Source: Acidobacteriota bacterium (GTDB lineage: Bacteria > Acidobacteriota > Blastocatellia > Pyrinomonadales > Pyrinomonadaceae). From it: a DNA stretch of 7,677 nt. Below are positions 6,362 through 7,677 of this stretch, one piece after another (positions within the stretch are counted from its first letter, which is position 1; each line of letters starts with the position of its first letter). Location of the stretch: positions 1 to 7,677 of the forward strand of contig JAEZIT010000138.1 of assembly GCA_023436495.1 (NCBI GenBank), in the 5' to 3' direction. A model generated the notes under the pieces. It saw only the letters and a list, made by a program, of their open reading frames with translations. It had not been told where the DNA came from and did no database searches. Both the position numbers and the translations under genes were made by a program.

Positions 6362-6365
6362 AGGA
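6362..6365 (+). promoter_or_regulatory. Ribosome-binding site of the receiver-like gene
   Basis: AGGA lies five bases upstream of ATG 6371 (AGGAAAATTATG). It supports this start and the plus-strand gene over the open frame antisense to it. Confidence 0.6.
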
Positions 6366-6370
6366 AAATT

Positions 6371-6772
6371 ATGATCAAAAGCTCTAATAAACATGCTCCG
6401 GTAATACTGCTGCTCGAAGGCGGTGCTCGTAAGAACAATGAATCGATCATTCGTTGGATCAAGAACAACAGGTTTGCGTTTCAGATCGCAGACGACATTA
6501 TCGAACTTCTCGAGGACATGGCGGATTTTACCGTACGTGACCGGCCGGATGTGTTCGTGCTCGAGGTCGATTGCCTTTCTGACGAGCTGAATACGATAAA
6601 ACAGTTCGTTCAAACACCTGACGGAGGCGTCCAAATTCCTATCTTCGCTTTGTCGGGCACCAATACGTCCGCACAGCTCGGCGATTGCTTTATCGGAGAC
6701 CTTTCGCAGGTAACGAGCCAGCTCAATCACGTAATTCCAAAACACAAGCCCGTGCACCAGACAGCGTTATAG
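6371..6772 (+). CDS. Stand-alone degenerate receiver-like (REC) domain protein
   Basis: The 133-residue protein has the rhythm of a response-regulator receiver: beta-1 VILLLEGG (11-18), a helix at about 22-33, beta-2 FAFQIADD (35-42), a helix at about 43-55, beta-3 PDVFVLEVD (59-67) and beta-4 IPIFALSG (89-96). The key residues are altered. Beta-1 ends in E16 where two acids normally bind Mg2+. The phosphoacceptor Asp position appears to be Glu65. The Thr/Ser at the end of beta-4 is kept (S95). The Lys expected after beta-5 (near FIGDL, 108-111) is missing. It therefore probably cannot be phosphorylated normally, and Glu may mimic the active state. There is no output domain, so it would act through protein contacts. 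It lies 32 bases before the glycoside hydrolase on the same strand and could share its transcript. The fold assignment comes from pattern only and is moderately uncertain. Confidence 0.65.
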   Translation: MIKSSNKHAPVILLLEGGARKNNESIIRWIKNNRFAFQIADDIIELLEDMADFTVRDRPDVFVLEVDCLSDELNTIKQFVQTPDGGVQIPIFALSGTNTSAQLGDCFIGDLSQVTSQLNHVIPKHKPVHQTAL

Positions 6773-6804
6773 ACCAAAGGCTGCGGCTGGCCGCTGACCG
6801 TGTA
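6773..6804 (+). other. Short gap with a GC-rich mini-hairpin before the hydrolase start
   Basis: The 32-bp gap contains GCGG-CTGG-CCGC (6783-6794), a 4-bp stem with a 4-base loop. There is no Shine-Dalgarno sequence next to ATG 6805. The hydrolase frame is also open upstream, back to a TGA at 6619-6621, without an ATG. The true start of the hydrolase is therefore uncertain. Confidence 0.35.
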
Positions 6805-7677
6805 ATGTTTGATACGTCAACTTCAGAATCAGTTTCCACGTATCGAAATCCGGTTTACGGCCGTTCGTTTCCGGATCCGTACGTATTAAAGTTCTGCGGC
6901 GAATATTTCGCCTTTTGCACCGGGCATTGGACAGATGGCCGCGTCTTCGGCGTCTTACGATCGAACGACCTCGTAAATTGGACCGAAGCGGGCGGGGCGA
7001 TGGAACCGCTCGCCGGCGACGATCCGTACTACTGGGCGCCTGAGGTCACTTATCACAACGGAAAATTTTATCTCTACTACAGCGTAGGCAACGAAGTGCT
7101 CATGCACTTGCGCGTCGCGGTCTCGTCGCGGCCTGATGGCGGCTATGTCGATTCCGGAGTCCGCCTCACGACGGAAGACTTTTCGATCGACGCCCACGTT
7201 TTTACGGATGACGACGGCCGGCGTTATATGTTCTACGCGACCGATTTTCTCGAGCACAGTCACATCGGCACCGGAACCGTGGTCGATGAGATGGTCGATT
7301 GGTTCACGCTTGCCGGGAAACCGCGGCCGGTAACACGTGCAAAATACGATTGGCAGGTTTACGACCCGCACCGTATCGAAAAGGGCGGCGTTCGCTGGCA
7401 CACCGTCGAAGGGCCGTTCATTCTGAAACGTAAAGGCCTGTATTACGAGATGTTCAGCGGCGGCAATTGGCAGAACACGACCTATGGCGTCAGCTTTGCT
7501 TTATCTGATCGGATAATGCGTGACGACGAATGGGAACAGGTCGCCGACGGCGAATCGGTCCTGCCTGTCCTGCGCACGATTCCGGATCGAATAATCGGAC
7601 CCGGGCATAACAGCGTCGTTCGCGGCCCCGACAACCGCGAATTATATTGCATCTATCATAATTGGACCGAACACGGC
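6805..7677 (+). CDS. Glycoside hydrolase family 43-like enzyme (five-bladed beta-propeller), 3'-truncated by window
   Basis: The frame from ATG 6805 is open for 291 codons to the window end, so the C-terminus is missing. It shows the GH43 plan: NPVYGRSFPDPYV at 15-27 with D24 as likely catalytic base, WAPEVTYHNGKFYLYYS at 77-93, D129 in S-I-D-A-H-V-F as the pKa-modulating Asp, E202 in V-E-G-P-F as general acid, and G-P-G-H-N-S-V at 265-271 with H268 as the usual late propeller histidine. The full triad is present, so it should be active. Family members cut alpha-L-arabinofuranosides, arabinan or beta-xylosides; the substrate cannot be chosen here. No signal peptide is seen from this start, implying cytosolic action on imported oligosaccharides unless the real start is upstream. 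The start is tentative (no Shine-Dalgarno sequence), but the propeller begins at residue 15, so the domain is complete at this end. Confidence 0.88.
   Translation, partial: MFDTSTSESVSTYRNPVYGRSFPDPYVLKFCGEYFAFCTGHWTDGRVFGVLRSNDLVNWTEAGGAMEPLAGDDPYYWAPEVTYHNGKFYLYYSVGNEVLMHLRVAVSSRPDGGYVDSGVRLTTEDFSIDAHVFTDDDGRRYMFYATDFLEHSHIGTGTVVDEMVDWFTLAGKPRPVTRAKYDWQVYDPHRIEKGGVRWHTVEGPFILKRKGLYYEMFSGGNWQNTTYGVSFALSDRIMRDDEWEQVADGESVLPVLRTIPDRIIGPGHNSVVRGPDNRELYCIYHNWTEHG

Larger units (their letters stand above)
6118..6370. other. Divergent intergenic region between galE and the receiver-like gene
   Basis: This 253-bp AT-richer gap must hold promoters for galE (-) and for the receiver-like gene (+). 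Weak sigma70-like candidates exist. On the plus strand TTGCTT (6287-6292) is followed 18 bases later by GGTAAT (6311-6316). On the minus strand a TTGATA lies about 90 bases before the galE ATG. None is convincing. I see no ORF with a credible start and no tRNA or recognisable riboswitch. The part nearest the receiver-like gene holds a dyad, listed separately. Confidence 0.5.

Noticed and set aside
6353..6363. LexA-type SOS box (CTG...CAG)
   Set aside because: The spacing between CTG and CAG is 5 bases rather than the 10 of the E. coli-type box, and no SOS gene is nearby.
6341..6757. Minus-strand open frame of 138 codons antisense to the receiver-like gene
   Set aside because: The plus-strand frame has an AGGA ribosome-binding site, a receiver-like strand/helix pattern and the same direction as the next gene; the antisense frame has none of these.

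Overview
The window looks like chromosomal DNA of a free-living Gram-negative-type bacterium with moderate GC content. It has a lipoprotein with a lipobox, a secreted tandem-PDZ protein, a Shine-Dalgarno-led gene and short intergenic gaps. The gene mix would fit an acidobacterium such as Blastocatellia, but no taxonomic marker is present, so that is only a guess. I see no rRNA, tRNA, CRISPR array, transposase or phage gene.

Left part (1-2103, + strand): the C-terminal part of an FAD-dependent oxidoreductase of the amine-oxidase/phytoene-desaturase type is cut by the window edge. Six bases after it begins an unrecognised polytopic membrane protein with histidines in or near several membrane segments. 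The two probably form one transcription unit. The membrane gene ends exactly at a 175-bp element bounded by perfect 28-bp inverted repeats, with a third, diverged copy of the same repeat inside.

Middle (2104-6117): a small helical lipoprotein of unknown function (+) converges on a secreted protein with two PDZ domains and no protease domain (-). A strong hairpin terminator lies between them. Further right on the - strand are a fold-type I PLP aminotransferase and, 30 bp upstream of it, galE (UDP-glucose 4-epimerase). The last two are probably co-transcribed, although no shared pathway is obvious.

Right part (6118-7677, + strand): a 253-bp divergent intergenic region leads into a stand-alone receiver-like protein. 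Its phosphoacceptor Asp position appears to hold Glu, and the conserved Lys is missing. It is followed 32 bp later by a family-43-like glycoside hydrolase that runs off the window. GalE (galactose/glucose nucleotide sugars) next to an arabinan/xylan-type hydrolase suggests some local carbohydrate flavour, but they are divergently transcribed and the link is inference.

Most genes are ordinary housekeeping or accessory genes. The points most worth following up are the inverted-repeat element at 1907-2081, the oxidoreductase/membrane-protein pair, and the degenerate receiver.
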